From: Sphingomonas xinjiangensis
GTDB lineage: Bacteria; Pseudomonadota; Alphaproteobacteria; Sphingomonadales; Sphingomonadaceae
Length of the DNA stretch: 64,000 nucleotides
Assembly: GCF_014199255.1 (NCBI RefSeq)
Contig: NZ_JACIJF010000001.1
Location: forward strand, 434,001-498,000
Direction of reading: 5' to 3'
The translations under genes and the position numbers were made by a program. Below the pieces are notes generated by a model that worked only from the letters and a program-made list of their open reading frames with translations, made no database searches and was not told the origin of the DNA. Position 1 is the first letter of the stretch. Each line of letters opens with the position of its first letter. Of this stretch, positions 1-7,602 are shown one piece after another.

Positions 1-2
1 CC

Positions 3-659
3 GCCCACCAAGCGTGGCCAGCCGAGCGCGAAGCCACCGACGACGCGCAGATGGTGCGCGCGGCCGGCAGCGACGTTCGCCTGGTCGAAGGAGACCCGAT
101 GCTGGAAAAGATCACGGTTGCCAATGACTTCGCCACCGCCGAGCTGCGGCTGAACGGCGCGATGCAGGTCCGCAGCGCGCAGGGGTTCGACGTCCATCGC
201 TTCGAAACGGGGCAGGAACTGTGGCTGGGCGGCATCCTGATCCCGCACGACAAGGGGCTTTCGGGGCATAGCGACGCGGATGTCGCGCTCCACGCGATCA
301 CCGACGCGCTGCTCGGCACGATCGCCGCGGGCGATATCGGCATGCATTTCCCGCCGAGCGACCCCAAATGGCGCGGCGCAGCCTCTGCCCAGTTCCTGCG
401 CCATGCGCTCAGCCTGCTCAACGACCAGGGCGGCGTGCTCGACTTCGTGGACGTGACGGTGATGTGCGAAGCGCCCAAGATCGGCCCGCATCGCGACGCG
501 ATCCGCGCGAGCATCGCCGAAATCCTTTCGCTCCCCATCGCGTCCGTCAGTGTCAAGGCGACGACCACCGAGCGGCTGGGCTTCACCGGCCGCGGCGAAG
601 GCATGGCCGCGCAGGCGATCGCGACGGTGCGCGTGCCCGTCCCTGCCCCGCTGCCGTGA
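3..659 (+). CDS. ispDF: Bifunctional IspD/IspF isoprenoid enzyme, C-terminal part (cut by window edge)
   Basis: This is the end of a fused MEP-pathway enzyme. The IspD part makes CDP-methylerythritol. The IspF part cyclises its phosphorylated form to MEcPP, on the way to isoprenoids in the cytosol. The frame is open from base 3 with no start, so the gene begins upstream. The first 40 or so residues read like an IspD C-terminus ([11 protein letters not shown], then RLVEGDP). They are followed by a complete IspF domain with the metal-binding DVH motif (about residues 63-65 of the visible part) and [18 protein letters not shown]. The fusion is typical of alphaproteobacteria. The visible part is 218 aa and stops at TGA. 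The pncC/cinA gene follows 49 bases later on the same strand. Confidence 0.96.
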   Translation, partial: AHQAWPAEREATDDAQMVRAAGSDVRLVEGDPMLEKITVANDFATAELRLNGAMQVRSAQGFDVHRFETGQELWLGGILIPHDKGLSGHSDADVALHAITDALLGTIAAGDIGMHFPPSDPKWRGAASAQFLRHALSLLNDQGGVLDFVDVTVMCEAPKIGPHRDAIRASIAEILSLPIASVSVKATTTERLGFTGRGEGMAAQAIATVRVPVPAPLP

Positions 660-708
660 GCGCGATGACTCGCGTCGCGGTGCCGAAGGTGGCAGAGGCA
701 GTCACCTG

Positions 709-1236
709 ATGGATACGATTCTTCCCGCCGAACTCGTCGAGTCCGCCCGCAAGGTCCTGGAAGCCAACCGCGCGCTGGGGCGCAGGATCGCCGTCGCGGA
801 AAGCTGCACCGGCGGACTGGTATCGGCCGCGCTGACCGAATTGCCGGGATCGTCCGACGTGTTCGACGTGGGGTTCATCACCTATTCCAACGAAGCCAAG
901 ACCGAGGCGCTGAAGGTCAGCACCGACGTCCTGGAAACCTTTGGCGCGGTGTCGATCGCCGTGGCGTGGAGCATGGCGCAGGGCGCGCTCAAGCGCTCCA
1001 ACGCCGATGTCGCCGTGGCGATCACGGGTATCGCGGGACCTGAAGGCGGATCGGAGAAGAAGCCGGTCGGGACGGTCGTGTTCGCGCAGGCCGAGCGCGG
1101 CGCCGATCCGCAGCACATCGTGGCCGACGCGCGCCATTTCGAGAATAGTGGCCGGGGCGGCATCCGCTTGCAAGCGGCGCTGTGCGCGCTCGAACTGCTG
1201 ATGCCGGGGGCACCGGGCAGAACGCCCGGCGAGTAG
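709..1236 (+). CDS. pncC: CinA family protein, PncC-type nicotinamide-nucleotide amidohydrolase
   Basis: The protein (175 aa) is the stand-alone C-terminal CinA domain, which in characterised PncC proteins deamidates nicotinamide mononucleotide in pyridine-nucleotide recycling. The hallmark AESCTGG lies at residues 30-36, and GIAGPEGG followed by KPVGTV lies in the second half. The molybdopterin-binding N-terminal domain of full-length CinA is absent. I chose the ATG at 709 because it directly precedes the domain start. The frame is open further upstream but overlaps ispDF without resembling anything. It probably shares a transcript with ispDF. Function is by family; activity is inferred. Confidence 0.9.
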   Translation: MDTILPAELVESARKVLEANRALGRRIAVAESCTGGLVSAALTELPGSSDVFDVGFITYSNEAKTEALKVSTDVLETFGAVSIAVAWSMAQGALKRSNADVAVAITGIAGPEGGSEKKPVGTVVFAQAERGADPQHIVADARHFENSGRGGIRLQAALCALELLMPGAPGRTPGE

Positions 1237-1285
1237 CCCAGACCCATCGCACGGCCGCCAACGGTGCGCGGCGGTGCGCCCCTAT

Positions 1286-1310
1286 CCGCAGCTAACCGCA
1301 GCTATCCGCA
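1286..1310. repeat. Short tandem direct repeat, about 2.5 units of 10 bp
   Basis: Three successive CCGCAG cores follow one another with a 10-bp period (unit CCGCAGCTA plus one variable base). The stretch covers the stop codon of the minus-strand hypothetical gene ending at 1302. It is too short and too few for a CRISPR. It may be replication slippage or form part of a 3' untranslated structure. Confidence 0.5.
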
Positions 1311-2195
1311 GGCCCAATCGAACTTCAGATCGCGAAGATCGAGTTGGGCGTTGCCGCCGCCGAAATTATACCCGCCAAGCCCTTCTTCGAACTCGATGTA
1401 ATAAGGGCTGAACGCAGGTGTGGCCTGGCAGGGTTGCATGGTGCCGCCGAGATGATTGGCGGCGTGCCCTTCGGACCAGGGCTGGGGATGCCACTCTCCG
1501 TCGGCATCGGTGAAGAAGCGCGCGGTGTAGCCGTTTTCGGCATCCTGATTGTCCCATGTGTCCTGCGGGGCGATGCCGGCATTGGGATCGTCGGTGCGCT
1601 GGATCAGGCGCAGCGGGCAGTGGATCGACCATGGATCGGGAGGCACTTGCACGAAAGGCGATCGACCGCTGAACCGTTCGAACGCCACGGCCGCGCCCTC
1701 CCCCAGCCATGCCGGTGCGGCGGCTGGATTGGGTGCGTCGACCGGCGGCGGCGGCGGGCAGGAAGGGCCGTCATATTCCGCCTGGGTGAGCAGCACCGCG
1801 GCATAGCCATAGCCGAGGATGTCCTCCATCCGGGCAGTCCGGGGGTGCACGAGTCGGGCGCGTTCCCACCAGGGCAGCAGCGCAGGGTCGCCGGGCGGCG
1901 TATTGCCGGGGGCAGCGATCAATGCTGACACCGCATCGTTCCATGGCGCCGCGCCGCCGTCATTGCTGTCAGCGGGTGTGGCGAAGAACGAGACCGCGAC
2001 GATATCCGGCCCGTGGACGCGATAGTCCTGCGGCAACAGCAGCGTAAAGCCATGGACCAGCGGATAGCCGGTGACGGGATCGAGCGGCCATTGCTCGGCT
2101 GCGATGCCGGGTGGAAGCCCGAAGGCCCATCCATCCTCGCCGCGATCCGGATTGCCGGAGCGCCACGGCCCTACATCGATGTCATATGCGTGCAT
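1302..2195 (-). CDS. Conserved hypothetical protein
   Basis: A 297-aa protein with no signal peptide or membrane segment, probably cytosolic. It is rich in Trp, Pro, Gly and acidic residues. The N-terminal half contains AFGLPPGI, WPLDP and PLVHGFTLLLP. The C-terminus ends in YYIEFEEGLGGYNFGGGNAQ, which looks like a folded, conserved tail. I cannot assign it to a characterised family. A distant resemblance to DUF1963/YwqG-type proteins is only an impression. The frame is open 16 codons further up, but the ATG at 2195 has an excellent ribosome site (GGAGG about 8 bases upstream), so I start there. The gene is convergent with pncC. Confidence 0.75.
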   Translation of the reverse strand: MHAYDIDVGPWRSGNPDRGEDGWAFGLPPGIAAEQWPLDPVTGYPLVHGFTLLLPQDYRVHGPDIVAVSFFATPADSNDGGAAPWNDAVSALIAAPGNTPPGDPALLPWWERARLVHPRTARMEDILGYGYAAVLLTQAEYDGPSCPPPPPVDAPNPAAAPAWLGEGAAVAFERFSGRSPFVQVPPDPWSIHCPLRLIQRTDDPNAGIAPQDTWDNQDAENGYTARFFTDADGEWHPQPWSEGHAANHLGGTMQPCQATPAFSPYYIEFEEGLGGYNFGGGNAQLDLRDLKFDWACG

Positions 2196-2306
2196 CCGTC
2201 CCTCCGATGCAGAGAGCTTCGAAGAGTGGGCAGCGCGTGTCACTCCGTCAAGAAGACCGGCCGGATGAACGGTGATGGCGAAGCACCGAGCCGGTGCGCG
2301 GGACGT

Positions 2307-2762
2307 TCAGGCCGCGCTTTGCGCGCCCGCATCGCCGTAAAGCCGTGCGGCGCGTTCCTCGAACGCGTTGATCATCTTGCGCAAGGCACGGTCGAAGACC
2401 TGGCCGGCCAGCATTTCGAACACGCGGTTCTTGAAGGCGAAGTCGACGCAGAAGTCCACCTGGCAACCGCCCTGCCCGTCCGAGCGGAAGGTCCAGTCGT
2501 TGTTCAGATATTTCAGCGGCCCTTCGAGATAGTCGACGCGGATATGCTCGGGGCGCTGCTTCTCGACCTTGGACGTGAAGCTTTCGCGCAGACCCTTGAA
2601 CCCGACGATCAGGTCGGCAACCATTTGCGTGTCGCTGTTCGAGCGCACGCGCACCGCCGACACCCAGGGCAGGAACTCGCCATAGCGGCCGACATCGGCG
2701 ACCAGATCGAACATCTGCTCGGGCGTGTAGGGCAGCGAGCGCGTTTCGGAATGCTTAGGCAC
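2307..2762 (-). CDS. COQ10/RatA family START-like protein
   Basis: A 151-aa polyketide-cyclase/START-fold protein of the COQ10 family. Relatives bind ubiquinone or its precursors and help its synthesis or use in respiration. In E. coli the same family is called RatA. Family features seen are [16 protein letters not shown] near the N-terminus, YGEFLPWV, and the C-terminal pattern [18 protein letters not shown]. The best start is the GTG at 2762, which overlaps the last codons of lipA by eight bases and gives the usual family length. An upstream ATG would only add an unconserved extension inside lipA. The lipA overlap implies translational coupling; this pairing recurs in alphaproteobacteria. 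Confidence 0.88.
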   Translation of the reverse strand: MPKHSETRSLPYTPEQMFDLVADVGRYGEFLPWVSAVRVRSNSDTQMVADLIVGFKGLRESFTSKVEKQRPEHIRVDYLEGPLKYLNNDWTFRSDGQGGCQVDFCVDFAFKNRVFEMLAGQVFDRALRKMINAFEERAARLYGDAGAQSAA

Positions 2763-3675
2763 GTGCGAGCTTGGCCTCACGCGCGGCGCGCATCTTCGCG
2801 AAATCGTCGCCGGCATGGTAGCTCGAACGTGTCAGCGGCGAGGATGCGACCAGCAGAAAGCCCTTGGCACGGGCGATCGCGCCATAGGAATTGAACGCCT
2901 GGGGCGTGACGAAGTCGATCACCTTGGCATGCTTGGGCGTGGGCTGGAGATACTGGCCCATGGTCAGGAAATCGATGTCGGCGCTGCGCATGTCGTCCAT
3001 GACCTGGTGAACTTCCAGGCGTTCTTCGCCGAGGCCGAGCATGATGCCGGACTTAGTGAAGATCGACGGATCGAGCTTCTTCACCGTCTCCAGCAGCCGG
3101 ATCGAGGCGTAATAGCGCGCCCCCGGACGGATGGTCGGATAGAGGCGCGGCACGGTTTCGAGATTGTGGTTGTAGACGTCCGGGCGCGCCGCGACGATCA
3201 TCTCGACCGCCTGCTCATGCTTGTTGCGGAAGTCGGGCGTCAAGATCTCGATCGTGGTGACCGGGTTCGACTTGCGGATCGCTTCGATCACCTTGACGAA
3301 CTGCTTGGCGCCGCCATCGGGCAGATCGTCGCGGTCGACCGAAGTGATGACGATATGTTCCAGGCCCATCTGTGCCGCGGCATCGGCGACATTGTTGGGC
3401 TCCATCGGATCGACGGCGCGCGGCATGCCGGTCTTCACGTTGCAGAAGGCACAGGCGCGGGTGCACGTGTCGCCAAGGATCATGACGGTGGCGTGCTTCT
3501 TGGACCAGCACTCACCGATATTGGGGCATGCCGCCTCTTCGCACACCGTCGTCAGGCTTTTCGAGCGCATCAGCGCTCGGGTCTGGGCGAAGCCGGCGGA
3601 GGTCGGCGCCTTGACGCGAATCCAATCGGGCTTGCGGACACGCTCGGGACGGGGAAGCGGCGACATCTCGTTCAT
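2755..3675 (-). CDS. lipA: Lipoyl synthase
   Basis: A radical-SAM enzyme that inserts two sulfur atoms into octanoyl groups on lipoyl domains of dehydrogenase E2 subunits and GcvH. The protein is 306 aa, a normal length. Both iron-sulfur motifs are intact. The auxiliary cluster uses C45, C50 and C56 ([12 protein letters not shown]). The radical-SAM CxxxCxxC is at C71, C75 and C78 (CTRACAFC). The conserved C-terminal RSSY is present (LTRSSYHAG). The start is taken at the ATG at 3675; a second ATG three codons downstream at 3666 is possible. It is read away from the carbonic anhydrase gene and overlaps the COQ10-like gene downstream. Confidence 0.97.
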   Translation of the reverse strand: MNEMSPLPRPERVRKPDWIRVKAPTSAGFAQTRALMRSKSLTTVCEEAACPNIGECWSKKHATVMILGDTCTRACAFCNVKTGMPRAVDPMEPNNVADAAAQMGLEHIVITSVDRDDLPDGGAKQFVKVIEAIRKSNPVTTIEILTPDFRNKHEQAVEMIVAARPDVYNHNLETVPRLYPTIRPGARYYASIRLLETVKKLDPSIFTKSGIMLGLGEERLEVHQVMDDMRSADIDFLTMGQYLQPTPKHAKVIDFVTPQAFNSYGAIARAKGFLLVASSPLTRSSYHAGDDFAKMRAAREAKLARA

Positions 3676-3786
3676 GGGAGGGCAAATAGCGATCCGCCCG
3701 CCCGGGCACAACCAAGCGCTGTGCATCCGTGGTTGCAGCGCGCCGAAGCGGGATCGCAAGCGCGGCGGGAGCGTTCCGAGCGGACC

Positions 3787-4416
3787 ATGACCGACTTTAT
3801 CGACCTGCTCGACGGCTATCAGCGCTTCCGCACCAGCGACTATCGGCGCCAGCGCGAACGCTGGGCCGAATTGTCTCAGGGGCAGGATCCCAAGGTGATG
3901 GTGATCGCCTGTTCCGACAGCCGAGTGGATCCAGCCCAGATCTTCGACACGCTGCCCGGCGAGATTTTCGTGGTGCGCAACGTCGCCAACCTGGTGCCGC
4001 CGTTCGAGACCGGCGGTGGACGCCACGGCGTGTCGGCGGCGCTGGAGTTCGCGGTGACGCAGCTGGAAGTGCCCGAGATCGTGGTAATGGGGCATGGCGC
4101 GTGCGGCGGCGTCCACGCGGCGCTGACCAAGCGCTTCGCCGATGCCGAGCCGGGCGCCGGCGGCTTCATCGCGCATTGGGTGGACATATTGGACGAGGCG
4201 CGCGAGCGGATCGTTGCCGAACATGGCGAGGGGGCAAAGGCGGTGCACGCGCTGGAACTCGAAACGGCGCGGGTGTCGCTTGCCAATTTGCGCACCTTCC
4301 CCTGGGTCGCGGAGCGCGAGGCGGCGGGCAAGCTGGCGCTGCACGGCGCGTATTTCGCGATTGCGGATGGCGTGCTGCATGTGATGGATGAGGATGGTGG
4401 CTTCGGTCCGGCCTGA
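3787..4416 (+). CDS. Beta-class carbonic anhydrase
   Basis: A zinc enzyme interconverting carbon dioxide and bicarbonate, probably supplying bicarbonate for carboxylases in the cytosol. The protein is 209 aa. Zinc ligands and the catalytic dyad are present: C42, D44 and R46 in CSDSRVDP, then H103 and C106 in GHGACGG. The start ATG at 3787 gives the normal family length. The same frame stays open upstream across lipA, but that part is antisense. The gene diverges from lipA with about 110 bases between the starts, so each probably has its own promoter there. A perfect hairpin lies 24 bases after the stop. Confidence 0.96.
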   Translation: MTDFIDLLDGYQRFRTSDYRRQRERWAELSQGQDPKVMVIACSDSRVDPAQIFDTLPGEIFVVRNVANLVPPFETGGGRHGVSAALEFAVTQLEVPEIVVMGHGACGGVHAALTKRFADAEPGAGGFIAHWVDILDEARERIVAEHGEGAKAVHALELETARVSLANLRTFPWVAEREAAGKLALHGAYFAIADGVLHVMDEDGGFGPA

Positions 4417-4440
4417 AGTCGCGGCTTATTTTCCACTCTC

Positions 4441-4461
4441 ACCCCGGCGTTAAGCCGGGGT
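4441..4461. terminator. Perfect hairpin after the carbonic anhydrase gene
   Basis: An 8-bp GC-rich perfect stem (ACCCCGGC and GCCGGGGT) encloses a 5-base loop (GTTAA). It sits just downstream of the carbonic anhydrase stop. No uridine run follows, so it may be a REP-like palindrome or an mRNA 3'-end stabiliser rather than an efficient terminator. Confidence 0.5.
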
Positions 4462-4569
4462 CCCGCTGTCTTCGAACCCGCGGAGAAGAAGCTGGATCCC
4501 GGCTCGCTACCAGGAAGACGGAGGGATTCAGCAGCTGGGGATGAATCCACAAATGCGAACGGCCGGACA

Positions 4570-4582
4570 CGCCCAATGTCGG
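4570..4582. repeat. Direct repeat copy 1 (CGCCCAATGTCGG)
   Basis: A 13-base sequence identical to 4911-4923. The two copies bracket the small gene at 4640-4909. They may mark an old insertion or a short dispersed intergenic repeat. Confidence 0.5.
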
Positions 4583-4639
4583 TCGTAGCCGACCCGGTGC
4601 CTGATTGCGGACGATCGTTTAGCGGGGCAGGATGGGGCG

Positions 4640-4909
4640 GTGACGATCACTCCTGCCACTCTTCGCCAGCTACCGCTTGCCGAGATCGGAGCGGTGACGT
4701 TCTACAAGCGCGACGAGATCACGACCGACCTTATTTGCTGCGAGGTCGATGTCGGCGGGCAAGTCTGGAGCTTCCATGAGGAGGCGGCTGGCTGGTCAGA
4801 CCTCATTGCTTACCTGTCGGCGCTACCAGGCTTTCGCACCGACTGGTTTGAGACGGTTACAAGCGACCCATTCTCTACGAGCGAAACAGTCGCCTTCGAA
4901 CGGCGATGA
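4640..4909 (+). CDS. Small hypothetical protein
   Basis: An 89-aa soluble protein beginning at GTG (4640), preceded by a purine-rich stretch (GGGGCAGGATGGGGCG). It contains VTFYKRDEITTDLICCEV and ends in TSDPFSTSETVAFERR. I do not recognise a characterised family. Its conserved-looking Trp, Tyr and acidic positions suggest a real folded protein. It has no signal peptide or membrane segment. It is the first gene of a patch of small hypothetical genes and is flanked by the 13-bp direct repeats. Codon use looks somewhat less GC-biased than in the neighbouring housekeeping genes. Confidence 0.6.
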   Translation: MTITPATLRQLPLAEIGAVTFYKRDEITTDLICCEVDVGGQVWSFHEEAAGWSDLIAYLSALPGFRTDWFETVTSDPFSTSETVAFERR

Positions 4910-4910
4910 C

Positions 4911-4923
4911 CGCCCAATGTCGG
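4911..4923. repeat. Direct repeat copy 2 (CGCCCAATGTCGG)
   Basis: Second exact copy of the 13-base sequence at 4570-4582, 341 bases downstream and directly after the stop codon of the 89-aa gene. A related but imperfect version (CGCCCAATTGCGG) appears near 5611. Confidence 0.5.
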
Positions 4924-5031
4924 CCGCTACGTGTAACTGTCGGCGCCACTGAAAACGGCCGTTCACCTTAGCGCTATAGCCATCCGGACCAACCAGTTGC
5001 GGCGATCTATTTTGAAGGGCAAATTGGGTCT

Positions 5032-5547
5032 ATGAAGGTCTCCAGTCTAGCAACCTTGCTCATCGCGTCATCATTTGGAGCGCCGTTGGCGGCTTCTCCC
5101 GCAACTCCTGATGATTGTGATCTGGGCGAGGTTCAAACTATCGGGGAATTGCAGGCCATCCTGAGCATTCGAGCGGTGGACGCGGTGCGGTTGGCTGCGG
5201 CACCTTCTGCAACAACCGACCGACGCTTGGCCCAGTTGGTTTCGTCTTCGGCGCAATTCTCGTCGGGTGGCGGAGATGTCGGCCTTCCGATGGGTATGGG
5301 CGTGGACGGATTGCGTGCCCTAACCAAACACATGAACGCTGCGTCGTTTCGCTATTATGGCTGGGACGGGATACCGACGCCGGTCCAAGATGTATGTGGG
5401 GTGCAAAAGGTCAAGGTTGAATTCATTGATGCGACCTCACGCGACGCCTTCCCTGTGACTTTCACATTTGAGGCGGGGCGGATCGTGGCGGCGGGGGGCT
5501 GGCGAAGGTCACTTGAAACAGGTCAAATCGATCGCAGCCGCGATTAG
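5032..5547 (+). CDS. Secreted hypothetical protein
   Basis: A 171-aa protein with a clear N-terminal signal peptide (MKVSSLATLLIASS, hydrophobic core, likely cut near residues 21-22 after LAA). The mature protein has two cysteines that could form a disulfide (in DDCDLG and DVCGVQ), a Gly-rich middle (SSGGGDVGLPMGMG) and a C-terminal strand-rich part (VKVEFIDATSRDAF, VTFTFEAG). I do not recognise a family. It is likely periplasmic. GC content looks lower than in flanking genes, in line with an acquired or fast-evolving accessory gene. An imperfect 12-bp hairpin follows at 5567-5600. Confidence 0.65.
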   Translation: MKVSSLATLLIASSFGAPLAASPATPDDCDLGEVQTIGELQAILSIRAVDAVRLAAAPSATTDRRLAQLVSSSAQFSSGGGDVGLPMGMGVDGLRALTKHMNAASFRYYGWDGIPTPVQDVCGVQKVKVEFIDATSRDAFPVTFTFEAGRIVAAGGWRRSLETGQIDRSRD

Positions 5548-5566
5548 GCTTTCCTGAGAGAGTAGT

Positions 5567-5600
5567 GGCCGCTTTTGAGATATGGAACCTCAAAGCGGCC
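5567..5600. terminator. Inverted repeat after the secreted hypothetical gene
   Basis: GGCCGCTTTTGAG pairs with CTCAAAGCGGCC across a 9-base loop, with one bulged base. It starts 20 bases after the stop at 5547. No strong T-run follows, so it could be a terminator or a remnant of a dispersed repeat. Confidence 0.45.
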
Positions 5601-5652
5601 AGTCCGCTTCCGCCCAATTGCGGTCATTTAACTTCGAAGGCATCTTCTCTGC

Positions 5653-6087
5653 ATGCGGACCGCCTGCTTCACCTTTCTGTCACTACTCACATCGTTGCTA
5701 GCCGGATGTGCAGGTGCCAGTGATGACACGGAGAGATTAGCTGAAACGATCGAGGATTCCGTCGTGTTGCCGCAAGGAGCGGCGCCGCTAGGGAGCTACG
5801 AGCGATACTACGCTGAGCGTGACGGCGTTGTCTTGGCTGTCCTTATCAACCACTCCGAAGACCATCGCCGAACGATTGCGCAGCATTGCCGAACACTGGA
5901 TGATTCCCCGTTCCCCTGTCCGATAGCTGGCGGCGAGGTACGTCTGGTGGATGCCGGTGAAAGCGCTTGGGTGGAGGACTGGACTGATCTTCCCGGCATC
6001 AGTGGCGGTGGATGTGCTCAGGTCGATATTGAGTATCAACCGGAAGAACGGAGGTTTTCGCGAGTGGAATGCAATGGTTCCTATTGA
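5653..6087 (+). CDS. Hypothetical lipoprotein
   Basis: A 144-aa protein with a lipoprotein signal: hydrophobic stretch FTFLSLLTSLLAGC with the lipobox LAGC, so the mature protein would begin with the acylated Cys at about residue 19. The rest is acidic and contains four further cysteines (QHCRTL, PFPCPI, GGGCAQV, VECNGSY) that could form two disulfides in the periplasm. I do not recognise a family. The neighbouring secreted gene at 5032 and this one may form a pair of envelope proteins. The start ATG at 5653 has only a weak ribosome site. Confidence 0.65.
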   Translation: MRTACFTFLSLLTSLLAGCAGASDDTERLAETIEDSVVLPQGAAPLGSYERYYAERDGVVLAVLINHSEDHRRTIAQHCRTLDDSPFPCPIAGGEVRLVDAGESAWVEDWTDLPGISGGGCAQVDIEYQPEERRFSRVECNGSY

Positions 6088-6140
6088 AACGGAAAGGCAG
6101 CTAGCCACCACTTTTAGCCACGGCGGCTTCCGCCCCAAAG

Positions 6141-6617
6141 TCAGTCGCCCCATGCGCTCGTTGTGGGGCGAACATCGGAACTCTGTCCGTCCCGCTGTCG
6201 AACCGACACGCGCCAGAAAATGGACGCACCGGTGACTGCCGCACCTTCGAAGAGCAACATTGCCGCCAATCCGGCGCGACTTGCGAGATGGAAGCCGTGC
6301 GGGTTCTGCTCTGGTGACGCAGGAAGCAGAAGCTGGAAGATCCCGATTGCGGCAGCAATGACTGCCACGACTGCGGTAGTGGCAACCAGGTAGGTCGGAA
6401 GGCTACAACGATTTTGCCAACGAAGTACGAGGTGCACCGGGGTACCTACCAGCAGGCAAACACCGTAGCTGGCGACAACAAGCTGGAGCCAAGCCTCGAT
6501 CACCGACGCGCTGTCACTAGGCCGATCGAGCAAGATGATCCCGAACAGGAGGGTGAGCTGTAGCACCACGGGAAGCGGCGCAAGGGCAAAGCCCAAAGCT
6601 TCTCGCTTCAGCGGCAC
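6141..6617 (-). CDS. Small multi-pass membrane protein, unknown function
   Basis: A 158-aa protein with four predicted transmembrane helices: ALAPLPVVLQLTLLFGIILL, the LQLVVASYGVCLLVGTPVHL region, YLVATTAVVAVIAAAIGIF, and AGLAAMLLFEGAAVTGASIF. The start is GTG at 6617, with GGGTGG shortly upstream. No family is recognised; the four-helix layout resembles small inner-membrane proteins of no known role. It converges on the lipoprotein gene at 5653-6087. It belongs to the same patch of accessory-looking genes between the carbonic anhydrase and ppk2. Confidence 0.55.
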   Translation of the reverse strand: MPLKREALGFALAPLPVVLQLTLLFGIILLDRPSDSASVIEAWLQLVVASYGVCLLVGTPVHLVLRWQNRCSLPTYLVATTAVVAVIAAAIGIFQLLLPASPEQNPHGFHLASRAGLAAMLLFEGAAVTGASIFWRVSVRQRDGQSSDVRPTTSAWGD

Positions 6618-6747
6618 CGTTCCACCCTGCGCTATCCCCTAGTCCGTCCCATCGTTATGTCCGCTTCGCCGCTTGATCGCAACGTAAGCCGCCAGTCCGC
6701 AATCCACCCAACGTCGCCACTAGCTTGAGACTACCACTGATTCCCGG

Positions 6748-7566
6748 TTAGCCGCGGTTGTTCTCTTCATTTGGACACGCAGTGCCGATATCGAGTGTGC
6801 CCAGCGCTTCCTCCGCGACGCGGACGACCTGTGGGTCGAGGAGCGGTGGGGTCATCGGGACTTGCGTTTCGAGCGCGTCGGCGATTGCCTTGAGCGCGGC
6901 GATGCGGGCGGCTTTCTTGTCGTTGCCGTCGATCACGGTCCAGGGGGCCACCTCGGTGTCGGTGTGGCGGAACATGTCGTGCATGGCGTCAAGATAGTGA
7001 GCGCGCCGAGCGCGGTTGCGGAAATCGTCCAGGCCGGTCTTCCAGCGCTTCCACGGATGCTCGATGCGGTCTTTCAGGCGCTGGTCCTGCGTCTGCTGCG
7101 TGGTGTGGACGAAGATCTTGATGAGCGTGGTGCCGTCGGCGACCTGTTGGGCTTCAAAGTCGTTGATCTCGGTGTAGCCGCGCTGCCACTCGGCTTCGCT
7201 GGCATAGCCCTCGACGCGCTCGACCAGCACGCGACCGTACCAGCTGCGGTCGAAGATCGCGATATTGTGGTCGGCTGGGAGCCGGCGCCAGAAGCGCCAG
7301 AGGAAGTGGCGCGCCTTTTCCTCGGGCGTGGGCGCGGCGATCGGCCAGACCTCGAAATAGCGCGGGTCCCATTTGGCGGTGAGGCGCTGGATGATGCCGC
7401 CCTTCCCCGCCGCGTCCCAGCCTTCGAACAGGATGATCGCGCGGCGTTTGTGCACGATATGGGCGTAGTGGATCCGGCTGAGGCGATCCTGGAGCTTTTT
7501 CAGCTTCTTCTTGTAATTGCCCTCATAGGGCGCGCCGGCTTCATAGTCGGTGAGGTCGATGGTCAT
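6748..7566 (-). CDS. ppk2: Polyphosphate kinase 2 family protein
   Basis: PPK2 enzymes transfer phosphate between polyphosphate and nucleoside mono- or diphosphates. The protein is 272 aa, a single-domain size. The Walker A loop is EGWDAAGKGG (G54, K55), the lid region follows, and the Walker B-like FDRSWYGR holds the conserved Asp-Arg. HPWKRWK-type residues in the C-terminal part also fit. Whether it uses AMP, ADP or GDP cannot be told from sequence by eye. It lies 36 bases downstream of sdaA on the same strand and could be cotranscribed. The window also carries ppk1 and ppx (12.6-16.3 kb), so polyphosphate metabolism is represented three times. Confidence 0.92.
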   Translation of the reverse strand: MTIDLTDYEAGAPYEGNYKKKLKKLQDRLSRIHYAHIVHKRRAIILFEGWDAAGKGGIIQRLTAKWDPRYFEVWPIAAPTPEEKARHFLWRFWRRLPADHNIAIFDRSWYGRVLVERVEGYASEAEWQRGYTEINDFEAQQVADGTTLIKIFVHTTQQTQDQRLKDRIEHPWKRWKTGLDDFRNRARRAHYLDAMHDMFRHTDTEVAPWTVIDGNDKKAARIAALKAIADALETQVPMTPPLLDPQVVRVAEEALGTLDIGTACPNEENNRG

Positions 7567-7602
7567 GCGCGGTCCAACGTGCGGGCGCGCCGAAACGCTG
7601 CA

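Noticed and set aside
661..709. A 14-codon peptide between ispDF and pncC
   Set aside because: It has no ribosome site and no resemblance to leader peptides, and it ends at the pncC start by chance.
1286..1310. A CRISPR-like array
   Set aside because: The repeat unit is 10 bp with no spacers and fewer than three full units. No other regularly spaced repeats were found in the window.
2307..2762. Reading the COQ10/RatA-like protein as a toxin
   Set aside because: The RatA toxin label comes from E. coli. There is no antitoxin partner, and the lipA pairing and family features fit a quinone-related role.
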